Shown here: positions 18,301 to 25,948 of the stretch, piece by piece
How positions within the stretch are numbered: the stretch's first letter is position 1
Layout: the number at the start of each line of letters is the position of its first letter
Assembly: GCA_964459305.1 (NCBI GenBank)
Contig: CAYWNA010000037.1
Location: 1-64,000 of the forward strand
Direction of reading: 5' to 3'
From: CAYWNA01 sp964459305
Lineage (GTDB): Bacteria; Planctomycetota; Planctomycetia; Pirellulales; Pirellulaceae
DNA: 64,000 nt
Notes under the pieces: model-generated
The model's database searches: none
What the model was told of the DNA's origin: nothing
Seen by the model: only the letters and a program-made list of their open reading frames with translations
Position numbers and translations under genes: made by a program

Positions 18301-21050
18301 AGCCCGTACGGCAACCGCTGGTATTGGTAGGCGGCAACGATCCGTTGGCTGGGAACGTAGGCTTTCGGTTTGAATACATCCGCGGGGTCCAGGCCGCGCA
18401 GGTTTTCTGGTTCGCAATCGATCTGCTGATCGCTGGCTGCTTCCACGGCCACAATACCGCTCTGTCGCGAGACGTTCTGCAAGGCCAGGACCGGAACGGC
18501 GATGGGGATGTCGGTCTTGGCGGATACGGATTCTGCCGTCGCATCGTCGTTGGCATGCGTAGAAAACGTTTGCCCGAAATCCAGGGCCAGTGTCAGGTCG
18601 CCCGTAACAGGCCGGTCTAGGACAACCTGCCACTGGAAAAGGGGTCGGGAGTCGTTTTCGGCCGTCGATGACACCACCTGGTTGGTCCCATGGTCGAAAA
18701 CGACTCCCGACCCCTTTTCCAATGGCGTATGCCGCTGTTCGATGACTCGTGCAGCGGAGTCTACGGGAACGATTGTGATCTTCTCGCCGACCGCTGCGGG
18801 CAGCGTGAAGCGGATCTGCCGTATCTTTCCGTGCCGGATGTGCAGGTCTAGCTGATAGTTCACGTCCAGCTTGCCGCGGTCCAGACGCACAAACGCCAGC
18901 GTTTCCGCCGACACTTTGGCCGGTTTGGTTCGGACTCGAAGCCGGCCGCTTACACGCGCATCGTCCTGATAACGGTACTGCAGGGCGGTGCCCGAAGCAT
19001 GAGCCGAAGTATTGTGCGACGGGTCGGCGGCCACGGGCTGAAGATCGTCCGACAAACCTGAGACCAGCAACTCGATGTCTGCTGGCGCCTGTACAAGCAC
19101 CGTCCCCTCGACCTCGTCTGCACCGGCCAATTTCAGTTCGGGTAACGATAGTTCACTGAATCCTTCGTCCTGCTTCAACCAGTCATCCGGATGTCGTTCC
19201 GCCGAGAGTGCGATATGCAGCGACTGGCCGGGGCGCAGCGGTTTGGCGAGATCGAATCGTACCGTTTGTAGAAGTGCTCCAGCAGCAGGATTGGTGCCAG
19301 TCCCCGCCACCGATTCCCATTCGACGGATTCATTGGCAGACAACACGGAAGTGACTTCCCAATGGCGGGGCAACTGCATCTGGACGCCGAAAACCGGAGC
19401 ATGCCGGGGCTCGATCGTCACGCTGCTCCGTAACGCTAAACCTGAACGGTTGACGTCCAACAGAGTCGCCACCGACGCCTGCACTGTCCGGCGTCGTGGT
19501 ATCACGCGCAGAGGCAACGTGAATTCTTCGTTCCAGAACGCAAACGCCAACGGTGTGCCGGTTGTCGGCGTCTGTAGGCTTGGAGCCTGTCCCGACCCAG
19601 TCGGGACAGACTCCAAACCTACTTTGTTGCACGGACCCGCATCGGGCCTGATGCCAGCCAAAGTGCCCACCTCAACTCGTAGCGACGACGATGAATACAC
19701 CAACACTTGCCCGACGTGCGACGCGGCCTTGGGCACCTTGACCGTTGGCATATCCCATTCCGTGGCCAAGGGAACGGGTGCTAACCCAAGCAGTCGGACC
19801 GAACGACGGCCGAGAAATGGTTTTCGAAAGGTGAGCGTAACAGCGGCCGTGCCGTCTGCCTGTTCCTCGATTGCCCATCGAGCCAGTTGCGGTGCCTCGA
19901 CCTCGGCGACATCCACAAAATCGGGTAATTGAAGTTGAAAGGTGTCGGTCGCGCGGGCGTACACATCCAGATCGAAGGCGAGGTGCCAGCGAAGCCCGGC
20001 GGGTTCGATGTGGCCGGTCGAGCGGCTGTTGACAAAGACCAGAGATGTCCGGTTGCCGCCCCCGAAACTGTCTGATACCACCATCGGCACCAGGCCCGTG
20101 GGGTCGACAGCAACGCTGAAAACGTGCTGACCGTTTTCCGTGCTGCCGGATTGCAGCATCGTCTCACCGACCTGCAGTTGTTTACCCTCGTCGAGCCGAA
20201 CCAATATCTCGGATGCGGGCACCGGGGGCAATTTGAGCGTGGTTGCCAGATCCCCACCCTGGCTTGCCAATGGCGCTGACATCTCCAGCTCCAGTTCAGC
20301 TCGGCCTTCCTCTTTGAGCACCAGAAACAGTGTGCCATCGTCCTTGCGACCAAACCGGGCCGGCGCGCCGCCCAATTGCGCCGATTCGATGGCCAGTCCA
20401 CCGAAGGGCAGATCGACCGTCTGCCAGTCTCCACGCAATTTCGCGATCTGGATACGTCCGGTCACGCGCAACTGGTGATCCTCAAGTTGTGCTTCGTACG
20501 TCGCCTGCGCTAGTACGGCGTCAGCGGGTGGGACCGTTTCTACTTGAGTGTGACGCCGGCCCTTTTTCCATAGAGCCAGAATCCGCTCGCGCGGCATCAG
20601 CACACCTTTGGACGAATTGCCGAACAGTACCGTCAGTTGATCGTCCGGGATGTACACATTGCGAATTCGCGGCGGACCGTTAGCGTCTTGAGCAAAGGCA
20701 AGGAAGGGGAACAAACACAATAGGCATAGCGGAGCCGACAGATAGGGCCACCGCTTCGGGCAACGCGGTAGCAGATTTTTCCCAAGGAAATGGCCGCCTT
20801 TGGGTTGTAGCTGAAGTCGCAAGACTTCAGAGAATCGGCTGAAAAGGACCGATTTCTTGCGAATCCGGATACGAGAATCCGCTACGGCGTTGCCCTTCGG
20901 GGTTTGGCGGCTCACGGATTCCGCATCCCAGAGTTGCGCTCCGTTCTCTGCGCTCACTTCGCTCCACCCTGGGCTGGCATAGGATCGTCCCTTCGGGACT
21001 ACGGTCAGAACGTCGGTGCGGCATGGGCAATCAAAACTTTCACTGCTCAT
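12357..21050 (-). CDS. Giant membrane-anchored protein: two paralogous exported modules around an internal DUF1559 pilin-like domain
   Basis: 2897 aa if it starts at ATG 21050, which has AAGGGGG upstream and overlaps the previous stop (ATGAGCAGTGA), suggesting translational coupling. Residues 1-103 are encoded by a repeat block; a signal-like segment follows (LCLLCLFPFLAFAQ, about 104-125). Module B (about 126-1090) opens with NVYIPDDQLTVLF and VLMPRERILALWKKG. A membrane helix (about 1098-1116) leads into KGG-FTLVELLVVFAIIGVL at 1121, a class III prepilin signal, and a full DUF1559 domain ending in HHPGGGLFAFADGSVQFV. Further helices and a second signal-like segment (SFLFAADASVAQ) precede module C (from about 1575), with VYLPHDEFLRLWKQ. 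Two helices end the chain. Modules resemble the 21040-24549 protein. Function unknown; the true start is uncertain because no ATG lies nearer the signal sequence. Confidence 0.75.
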   Translation of the reverse strand: MSSESFDCPCRTDVLTVVPKGRSYASPGWSEVSAENGAQLWDAESVSRQTPKGNAVADSRIRIRKKSVLFSRFSEVLRLQLQPKGGHFLGKNLLPRCPKRWPYLSAPLCLLCLFPFLAFAQDANGPPRIRNVYIPDDQLTVLFGNSSKGVLMPRERILALWKKGRRHTQVETVPPADAVLAQATYEAQLEDHQLRVTGRIQIAKLRGDWQTVDLPFGGLAIESAQLGGAPARFGRKDDGTLFLVLKEEGRAELELEMSAPLASQGGDLATTLKLPPVPASEILVRLDEGKQLQVGETMLQSGSTENGQHVFSVAVDPTGLVPMVVSDSFGGGNRTSLVFVNSRSTGHIEPAGLRWHLAFDLDVYARATDTFQLQLPDFVDVAEVEAPQLARWAIEEQADGTAAVTLTFRKPFLGRRSVRLLGLAPVPLATEWDMPTVKVPKAASHVGQVLVYSSSSLRVEVGTLAGIRPDAGPCNKVGLESVPTGSGQAPSLQTPTTGTPLAFAFWNEEFTLPLRVIPRRRTVQASVATLLDVNRSGLALRSSVTIEPRHAPVFGVQMQLPRHWEVTSVLSANESVEWESVAGTGTNPAAGALLQTVRFDLAKPLRPGQSLHIALSAERHPDDWLKQDEGFSELSLPELKLAGADEVEGTVLVQAPADIELLVSGLSDDLQPVAADPSHNTSAHASGTALQYRYQDDARVSGRLRVRTKPAKVSAETLAFVRLDRGKLDVNYQLDLHIRHGKIRQIRFTLPAAVGEKITIVPVDSAARVIEQRHTPLEKGSGVVFDHGTNQVVSSTAENDSRPLFQWQVVLDRPVTGDLTLALDFGQTFSTHANDDATAESVSAKTDIPIAVPVLALQNVSRQSGIVAVEAASDQQIDCEPENLRGLDPADVFKPKAYVPSQRIVAAYQYQRLPYGLTISATRHEPESVLTAICESAEIISVAGHQGRMRHQARFWLRSLNLQTLPVTLPDSADLWSVMLDGEPIEVRQKQGNFIVPLPAGQAGSADQARDLTLLYETDCPRLATSGIWDRLRPQTIRQSAPKIAVSTLGTTWYVHPPDGTDLVSTDGHFTPSTPLTRPALVTGVADVIAQQSRSSLSLKFAGLVAAAIIAGLAAFARSSKGGFTLVELLVVFAIIGVLVALLLPATQCARESARRSECANNVKQIALALHNYHDVYGQFPPAVIGPANVARERQFSWMVALLPFLEQKGLYDSLRLDLPWDDPHNAALLQGAFPHTLFCPSDPAPSATKDGFPKTSYVAITGADSMYESGSTRGVIGFDRGLRIDEISDGTSNTAIVAEVTDGGPWFAGGAGTARPIEDWVAKRRWSHHPGGGLFAFADGSVQFVSSTTGSDTLRRVAIAQDGQNVKLDGGDEVAAGEAPAIDSEAAPLASKMEPVAPAEEEEEFERPSPPPATTQDRPSARVSTQPPIQGGERARLSLRVALETHGGKSIQFRREGGHGELVLGLQDRTFARALQWFIVATALLVAWIWRRASGPRRAIAVVVGLTLPIGLSGLVPLAWTLLLDGLLLGALAAGVLWILLRISAAIKTSVPVSTAAAMTIGISFLFAADASVAQETRVTGKTQSSTEQDRQPELTLFIPYDPDNEKPLENTQVYLPHDEFLRLWKQAHPDKPADVPPDVRAIVSHAEYSGQLQNEVARFDGRLLIHHLVDQWVRIALPLGKVALEKVEINGQPATLTGDTRSARVSDPAETTDTRSARVSDPAETADRRSPTTQETFGQPSGSVGRPATAPPAGDQPAIYLEKPGLYVVDVRFSVPVSRLGATGRMTVPLRPVSSGRLLFRLPADDLDVQVSGCPGGWRRQVPNSDAEGRAQLSNTAAVSIPLGATNELSIRWQPRRVEAREGQLVNVDQALLIEVLDSGVHLHSKFHYRIQQGALSELQLRAPPDMAVQSVRGAEVADWSIETNPAAGPNPGARRLVVSLKTEVTTGTDVDIHCFRRDRQVTGTIDMRTPEPLGVVRETGRIAIGCSSHFRVRVVGTSRVDQINRMGLGLPQRANGGCDLLSAYRYTSRPWRLKLDVARHRPQVEVSDRTAVAVTARQATLRSRLTADVTGAPIPSLGLRLPAALRVSQVRVPPGADWFIDRDEQGQRLKVELNEPAVGKLEMAVSGSIVRDSSQAEFVVPGVTAEEVQTQRGQLAVYLDDDLEAILANDGGAPPIDPAALDNVLRPDGDRPVRYAFQYESPPKDLRLRLSPAPSRLNGEVTTVVSVREGAVAYISKVDFEIRQAGRSRFRVESPVWLGDDIELQGEQVRQIRSQVTDDMRTWEIELQQPVRGTYRLQMIQTLPLPDDGRVPAAIIRPLDVERSRSHIVLENLTADEIAATTTNGVTSVSIAAVTDGLADSVRRQAVAAYRIADDAAVLIWQRRVREQETGLMASINLADLTTVILADGRYRARAAYNIRNFTLQFLELELPQGSQVWSVHVSGQPVRPATIDRQGRPVTLLPLQKTSAGDFSSKVVVIYSGDLGESLHRWTLVRPQVPQILSDVPVSRTLWTVLLPHEYTASLVKRGSNLEEVAAAYQQEERKLSFLDELREMVQVAGTKGKSAARSKAQYNLKEVGSALETYAQQSTQVEAKNAADVQKQAQLIEAEIRRLESLKTDAKRADGDTAHYFTQPRQEPEGVQVGIDLDRGIETLAELDMEVDDGKAALKDAREMPPDKALGRPEQRRGKLREQAAQQLAKLQTMQQEARIQQKKAAPPPSHESFDLPKGEQEARPLGLVPDIDEGAREQTPQVGQAAPDAPVAAAKAGYLSLDLDLAPVGTPYHFRKLHGEPRLVLRARHENLNRWLSAIVWAGLCLALAAAAIHVLRRPDAAAFAHRRWPWLAAVTGMAWMFLLPVGLFGFVLLVTALCVLIARSQKRPGTGSGISNAGQANS
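15794..15950. repeat. In-frame repeat block inside the giant gene
   Basis: Contains a GTGGCC...GGTCTCCCGA unit like that at 8500, an inverted repeat (ACCGAAGGTCTCC at 15831-15843 with its complement at 15853-15865), then a 37-bp direct repeat (15872-15908 and 15914-15950, two differences) encoding DTRSARVSDPAET twice. The block is translated in frame within module C, in what is probably a surface loop. Confidence 0.8.
17682..17690 (-). other. Internal prepilin-peptidase-type cleavage site (KGG before FTLVE)
   Basis: Codons for Lys-Gly-Gly (17690 to 17682) directly precede FTLVELLVVF. This is the canonical type IV prepilin/pseudopilin signal: a basic residue, Gly at -1, Phe at +1 and Glu at +5. 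In ordinary DUF1559 proteins it lies at the N-terminus; here it is about 1120 residues into the chain, directly after a predicted membrane helix. Confidence 0.75.
18634..18721. repeat. Inverted repeat with about 27-bp arms inside the giant gene
   Basis: The arm at 18634-18660 (core AAAAGGGGTCGGGAGTCG) is exactly complementary to 18695-18721, with a 34-bp spacer. It is translated in frame within module B (EKGSGVVFDHG ... SSTAENDSRPLF). Two perfect arms this long in a coding region point to an inserted repeat element. Confidence 0.85.
19574..19622. repeat. GTAG-headed palindrome inside the giant gene
   Basis: The arm at 19574-19596 and the reverse complement of 19600-19622 are 23-mers differing at two positions, and both begin GTAGG. 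Each arm holds a mini-hairpin (AGGCT-TGG-AGCCT in the left arm). It is read in frame as KVGLESVPTGSGQAPSLQ, whose composition differs from the surrounding beta-domain sequence. Confidence 0.8.
20807..21002. repeat. Repeat block between start codon and signal sequence of the giant gene
   Basis: Holds GTAG followed by an 8-bp stem, CTGAAGTC-GCAA-GACTTCAG (20807-20830), and at the other end, on the minus strand, GTAG with the stem GTCCC-GAA-GGGAC (20987-21002). The DNA between has further short palindromes. The minus-strand frame stays open through it, giving a roughly 100-residue extension ahead of the signal-like sequence. Confidence 0.6.
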
Positions 21051-24000
21051 CACTGCCCCCTTCCGGTTTGCCAGTCGCATCCTCAGGCTCATCAACAACG
21101 GGAGTATCGTCAATGACCACAATGTCGGGGGGTGAATCGGTCGTAGCAGGTCTCTGATCGCCGACCGCCGCGTCTGCCGGTTCCTGGCCATCGGGCGGCG
21201 CCTCTGAGGCTGGCGGCGGATCTGGCGCGGGCTGGGAGGAGTCACCGGCATCTGCGTCTGTCGCGAACGGCGAGGTGGCATTTGGCGTGGCGAACGCTGG
21301 TAGGGACCAGCCGCTTCGACGTACGTACAACAGCCAGACCACCAGCCAGAGCGCAACGACACTGGCAATTCCCAGCCGTGCTGCCAACAGCCAACTATTA
21401 ATGAACGATGGCACAAACAAGCCGACGAACAAGGCGACGAACGCCAGAGCAAGGATCGTGAATACTTTGGTCTCGACAGAAAACCGCACCAGCACGATCC
21501 CGATCACCAGAACGAGCAAACTGGCGATGATGGTCATCGTGGGGATGTGCCAGTAGTCGATCTTCAGTTCTGTGGGGCCGGTCAGACTGCTGAACAGGTA
21601 CGTCGTACCGCCGACCTGGAAGTCGAAGGACGAGGTGTCTTGGGGGAACCAACTGTCAGGATTGTCGGCGATGTAGGTAATCGCGCGTGAATCTAACAGA
21701 CTGACACGGATATGGCTGGTGAATCCGTCGGGGTCACCCACCAAACGGTAATCCTTCGGTACCCAGACACGCACATATACCTTTTGGAATTTGACTCCTT
21801 CGTCGAAACGCGGAAGCGGCAAACGCAAGAGGTCGGTGACTTTGAGTTCCTTTTCGGGTCGCGGTGTCTCGAAGACCGCCCGGATCTGGAACGGCTCATC
21901 CGAGTCGGCTGTGCGAGCCACGTTGATGAAGTAGGTCTTGTCATCTGGGCCGGCGCCTACCGCGGCGGGCGCTTTCTCAGGTGCCACGGTCTGGCCCGCC
22001 ACATTGATGCCCAGAATGCGCGGATTGCGAAGGGTCATCGCCAGACGCTGGCGCTCGCTGGATTTCAGGTCGTATCGGGCGCGCATGGTGATTGGGCCGT
22101 CTTCCGTAATCACGGCCTCGATGTAAGCGCGGCGAACCACGGTCTTGACGACATCTTGCAGCTCGTGTTTCGTAACGCTCAGTGTCAGTTGGGCTGGATG
22201 TTGGTAATAGCGGTATGTCAGATACGGCTGGGTCGTGCCGATCGGCTGCGACAGTTCACGAGGATCGATCTCTTCCAGACCAGTCGACTTGGCATCAATC
22301 GATAGGGCGCGGTCTTTTTGGATGGCAATTTCGCCGGTTTCGCGGTCCGCGTCCAACACTTTGATCGGCTGGAGTTCAAACTGCGTCCCCTGATCGGGAA
22401 TGGAGATTCTCTGATCGTACGTTGCGGTGAACGTGCGTTGCCCGAGCGCTTCGGAATGCAGCACAATGATCCACTCGACCGTGGCGTCGTCGGCCTGCTG
22501 CTCGGTCTTACGTCGCTCCTTGATACCGTCTCCTTCGACCTGCAGGCGGTCGGATATAGCCGCGGGAACCACGATGCGAAAGGTGTCTGTGCCGGCAAAC
22601 TGTATCTGATAGCGGAAGGTCGTGGTCACCTGCACCACGTCCTCCTTAACGTTGGCAACCGTGCCGACGACAGCAACCGTCCGCCGCGGCCGCTCGGTGA
22701 TCGCCTGTACGATACTGACGGGCCGCGTGACGAATGAGAACGCCGCAGCCAGCGTCGAACCTTCGGTGACCTGCGGCTGGAATCCCTTGGCCGCCAGTTC
22801 CGCAGGCGTAGCCGCCCGGGCGGCTTGGAGTTGTGCCGAGTCGGTCTTCACCTCCAACGACTCCGGCGCAATCACAGCGACCATCCCTTGTTCACGTGTG
22901 GCATTCAATGGCTCCAGCAACGGAAGTGTGAGCTCACCGGCGGGCCGGTCACGCGTCTGGCTGGCAGTGACGGCAACCGTCAGGTCGCCGAGCAGCTTCT
23001 TGGTGAAATACACAGTCAAAGTCTGAGCGTCGTCGGCCGAGGTGACCTCAAACCGTTCCATCGATTCCGTGCGGACGTCGTCGACTTGAAACCCATTCGG
23101 CAAGCGAAACGTCAGCGAAAATACACCCGATCGTGAAACCCGATACCGGAACTCGCCGCGTGTGGTAAGTCGCGTCTTCTCCAACAAAATCGAAAGGTGA
23201 CTATCGACGACAATGCGTGATTCCAGTTGGGACGCAACCACCGACAGCTTGTGGTCCGGCGTGAAGAATTTGTAGAAGGTGCTGCGCGGTTTCTGCAGCG
23301 ACTCCGGCGCGTCGGCAGCGTCAATGCGCGTGATCGATTCGCGCACTACATATTCCAGGCCCACATCTTCGGCGCTGCGGACGGCGAGGATTCCGCTCTC
23401 CCGCGCCACACCGACCGCTCGTACGTGCCCCACCTGGAACGCTTGCTCGGAGATGGGCGTTTCCGTATGCAACTCCAAGCGAACCTCCTCTGTGGCCGGA
23501 GCGTGCAGCCGTGCCTTCACACGCTGGCGATCGTCTACCACCTCCGTCTGCCAATCGCGCAAACCAGGCACCTGTACATCCAGCAGACGCTGATCGGTCG
23601 GCACTTCGACAATCAGTTCGCCAAGCGACCCGCGCAGGATCTGATAGTCAAAGACGGCGTGCGTGTGGACCACGCCGTCGCCCACGTCGACAGCAATCGT
23701 GTCCGTTACGTTCGCCAGACCGGCCGCCTGATCGGTGCTGCCGGACTTGGGTTGCCAACTGACCGTGAACTGGTTGGTGGATCCCAGGACTGCACGCACG
23801 CGAGTGGCACCATTCGGGTCGGCCTGCAGTTCCGAAGTGCGCCGCGGAGTGACCTGTACAGCCAGATCTTTCTCTGGTATTTCCAACTCCAAGTTACTGA
23901 CGCCCACGGCCGGGCACTCGACGGCAAAGCTCCGTCCCTCAGTAGCCGATTTCACCCCGATCACAAGATTCAGCTTGATCTGGTGTTTGCCTTGTCCACG

Positions 24001-24549
24001 CACAAGCAGTTCGTATCGCCCGTCGCCGACGCCTCGCAGTAACACGGTACCGTCTTCGGTCCGCGCCGATCCAATCGCGGCATCGCCGAATTGCACCGGC
24101 AACTGGGCCCAATCCGTGCTGAGTACCTCGACATCCAATGTTGCTTCCAGGTGTGCTAGTTCACCCTTGACTGACCCAACATAGTCAGCGCGCGTGATGA
24201 CACCGTGGATTGGCGGTTTTGTTGGCGGCTGATCCGGCCGGACCAGCCGATCCCACATTTCCAGAAACTGCGCGTAAGGCAGCACGATCGACGAATCCTT
24301 GTCCTCGAATACATCACGCAGGTTCTTGAACGGCAGGTAAATAATGTGTTCCTGGCGCAAAGGTGGATTGCCATCAGAATCGATTGTGCCCGGTTGTTCC
24401 TCGTCGGCCGGTTTCGTAGCCGCCGGTTTCGCGGCTGGAGGTGCCGTCTCGGTCGCAGGCGACGGCAGGACGGGCGGAGCGTCCTGCCCCATGCCGAAAC
24501 TGCTGAACGCGAACACAAGAACTAGAGGGAATACGTACGGCCGTGACAT
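21040..24549 (-). CDS. Large exported, C-terminally membrane-anchored protein, paralogue of the giant-protein modules
   Basis: 1169 aa. ATG 24549 is preceded by a perfect AGGAGG 7 nt upstream and a signal peptide (YVFPLVLVFAFSSFGMG). A Pro/Ala-rich linker precedes the module-opening motif at about 69-101 (IIYLPFKNLRDVF, IVLPYAQFLEMWDRL), equivalent to motifs in both modules of the downstream giant ORF. About 900 residues of beta-rich repeats follow. Three membrane helices (about 1000-1079) and a 90-residue acidic, proline-rich tail end the protein. The stop overlaps the next gene's possible start. Large planctomycete exported proteins of this kind have no function I can name; a periplasmic or envelope scaffold is an inference. 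Confidence 0.8.
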   Translation of the reverse strand: MSRPYVFPLVLVFAFSSFGMGQDAPPVLPSPATETAPPAAKPAATKPADEEQPGTIDSDGNPPLRQEHIIYLPFKNLRDVFEDKDSSIVLPYAQFLEMWDRLVRPDQPPTKPPIHGVITRADYVGSVKGELAHLEATLDVEVLSTDWAQLPVQFGDAAIGSARTEDGTVLLRGVGDGRYELLVRGQGKHQIKLNLVIGVKSATEGRSFAVECPAVGVSNLELEIPEKDLAVQVTPRRTSELQADPNGATRVRAVLGSTNQFTVSWQPKSGSTDQAAGLANVTDTIAVDVGDGVVHTHAVFDYQILRGSLGELIVEVPTDQRLLDVQVPGLRDWQTEVVDDRQRVKARLHAPATEEVRLELHTETPISEQAFQVGHVRAVGVARESGILAVRSAEDVGLEYVVRESITRIDAADAPESLQKPRSTFYKFFTPDHKLSVVASQLESRIVVDSHLSILLEKTRLTTRGEFRYRVSRSGVFSLTFRLPNGFQVDDVRTESMERFEVTSADDAQTLTVYFTKKLLGDLTVAVTASQTRDRPAGELTLPLLEPLNATREQGMVAVIAPESLEVKTDSAQLQAARAATPAELAAKGFQPQVTEGSTLAAAFSFVTRPVSIVQAITERPRRTVAVVGTVANVKEDVVQVTTTFRYQIQFAGTDTFRIVVPAAISDRLQVEGDGIKERRKTEQQADDATVEWIIVLHSEALGQRTFTATYDQRISIPDQGTQFELQPIKVLDADRETGEIAIQKDRALSIDAKSTGLEEIDPRELSQPIGTTQPYLTYRYYQHPAQLTLSVTKHELQDVVKTVVRRAYIEAVITEDGPITMRARYDLKSSERQRLAMTLRNPRILGINVAGQTVAPEKAPAAVGAGPDDKTYFINVARTADSDEPFQIRAVFETPRPEKELKVTDLLRLPLPRFDEGVKFQKVYVRVWVPKDYRLVGDPDGFTSHIRVSLLDSRAITYIADNPDSWFPQDTSSFDFQVGGTTYLFSSLTGPTELKIDYWHIPTMTIIASLLVLVIGIVLVRFSVETKVFTILALAFVALFVGLFVPSFINSWLLAARLGIASVVALWLVVWLLYVRRSGWSLPAFATPNATSPFATDADAGDSSQPAPDPPPASEAPPDGQEPADAAVGDQRPATTDSPPDIVVIDDTPVVDEPEDATGKPEGGSDEQ

Positions 24550-24799
24550 GACGTTGCCTCCTAACGCGGCGTCGTGGGGCGGGAGGCTCGCTTGCCGAAA
24601 ACAGAAAAGCCGAACTGATAAGCGAAGTGATGGGAATCTCTCTTGCCCACCCGCTGATGCAACCGCTACTGTCAATTCTACTCGCAGATCGCCCTAGAAC
24701 GCAACTTTTCGCCGTTCCTTCTTGCGTCTTTTTCCACAAGTAAGATGAGTCGAATCTATGAATTCACAGACGCCGTTGGACCTCCTGGCCCGCTGTGTT

Positions 24800-25948
24800 T
24801 CACTCTGGTGTCTTGGGGGCCGACCTAGGCAAGGTTATCGTGAAAGTCGTCCCTTTGGATTCTTCGCTGGTGAACTCAACCTTGCCTCCAAGGTAGTGTT
24901 CGCCCAGGAGTTTCATGCTGTACGTCCCGATCCCCCGGCCGACTCGTGCCTTCGTGCTGAAGGACCGCTGGAACACTTGACGTTGGACTTCCTCCGGCAT
25001 GACGGACGGATTGTGGACGCTGAAGGCGACTTGTTCGTCCCGAAAAACACAGCGGATGACCGCCATGCCGCCAACCTCCGTGGCTTCCAGAGCATTCTTG
25101 AGCATATTCCCCAGGACCCGAGTCAGCAGCCGAGCGTCTGTGAAGAGTTGGCCGTCCCAAATGTCTACCGTCCGGATTTGCCGCCCATTCGCGATGGCGT
25201 GGCTGGAATAAAGCGTTCGCAGATCCTCCAATAACTGGATTGGTCGGACAGGCTTTGCGTCCACGTCCAAATCTCCGGCCTCGGCCAGCATCAGGTCGCG
25301 CTGTGATTCAATCTCATTGACGAGTTGGTCGGCGAGATCGCCCAATAGCCGGAGGTCCTCCAGCTCTTTCGAGTCTTCCTGATGATCTCCTTCCAAGAGA
25401 CGAACATAGCCCTGCATCCCACCGGCCGTATTCAAGACATCGTGGAAGAACACTCGGCTCAGCACAGACAACCGTTTCTGTTGACTGACGTCCTCGATGG
25501 TGCAAACAGTGAAGAATTCGTCATCTACCTCCAAGGCTGTGGCGGTGACTCGCAAATCGCGGGCTCCACCATCGATCGCCGTGTCCAGCGTCAACCGGCA
25601 CTCGCGAATCGCCTGGCCTCGTGACTGCTGGCTTTCCAATATTGCCGCGACAGCACCGCAAGTGAGACAGTGTTTCGTGGTACCGCAGCCGTCCGGCCCG
25701 CCTTTCGAGAATGCGCAGCCCAAAACCTCACCCGTCCGCCTGCCAACGACTTCGTCGACGCCGACATTCAACATCCGCAACAGGACTCGGTTGACCGCGA
25801 GAATCTGCCGGTTTTCGTTCAGGATCACGACTGGCGCGGGCAGAGCGTCCATGATCATCTGCAGTGGCGGCGTGTTCTGAACCAGCTTCATCCCTTGCTG
25901 AAGTTCGTTGGGCGCATCCCGTCCGGCAGGGGCAAAATGCGTATCCAT
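24800..25948 (-). CDS. PAS-domain sensor histidine kinase with a Cys cluster
   Basis: 382 aa from ATG 25948, preceded by GAGGAG; the frame is open upstream, but that part looks non-coding. Residues about 30-170 form a PAS domain (MIMDALPAPVVILNENRQILAVN) carrying a cysteine cluster (GCGTTKHCLTCGA). A kinase core follows: FFHDVLNTAGGMQGY holds the phospho-accepting His, then NMLKNALEA (N box) and GRGIGTYSMKLLGEHYLGG (G box). No membrane segment, so it is cytoplasmic. No response regulator is adjacent. The Cys cluster may bind a metal or sense redox, which is inference. It is upstream of, and may be co-transcribed with, the 21040-24549 gene. The 305-bp divergent gap to the kinase at 26254 shows no clear promoter. 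Confidence 0.85.
   Translation of the reverse strand: MDTHFAPAGRDAPNELQQGMKLVQNTPPLQMIMDALPAPVVILNENRQILAVNRVLLRMLNVGVDEVVGRRTGEVLGCAFSKGGPDGCGTTKHCLTCGAVAAILESQQSRGQAIRECRLTLDTAIDGGARDLRVTATALEVDDEFFTVCTIEDVSQQKRLSVLSRVFFHDVLNTAGGMQGYVRLLEGDHQEDSKELEDLRLLGDLADQLVNEIESQRDLMLAEAGDLDVDAKPVRPIQLLEDLRTLYSSHAIANGRQIRTVDIWDGQLFTDARLLTRVLGNMLKNALEATEVGGMAVIRCVFRDEQVAFSVHNPSVMPEEVQRQVFQRSFSTKARVGRGIGTYSMKLLGEHYLGGKVEFTSEESKGTTFTITLPRSAPKTPE

Noticed and set aside
21051..21452. Further upstream extension of the giant gene
   Set aside because: It overlaps the 3' end of the 21040-24549 gene in another frame and reads as arginine/proline-rich shadow sequence.
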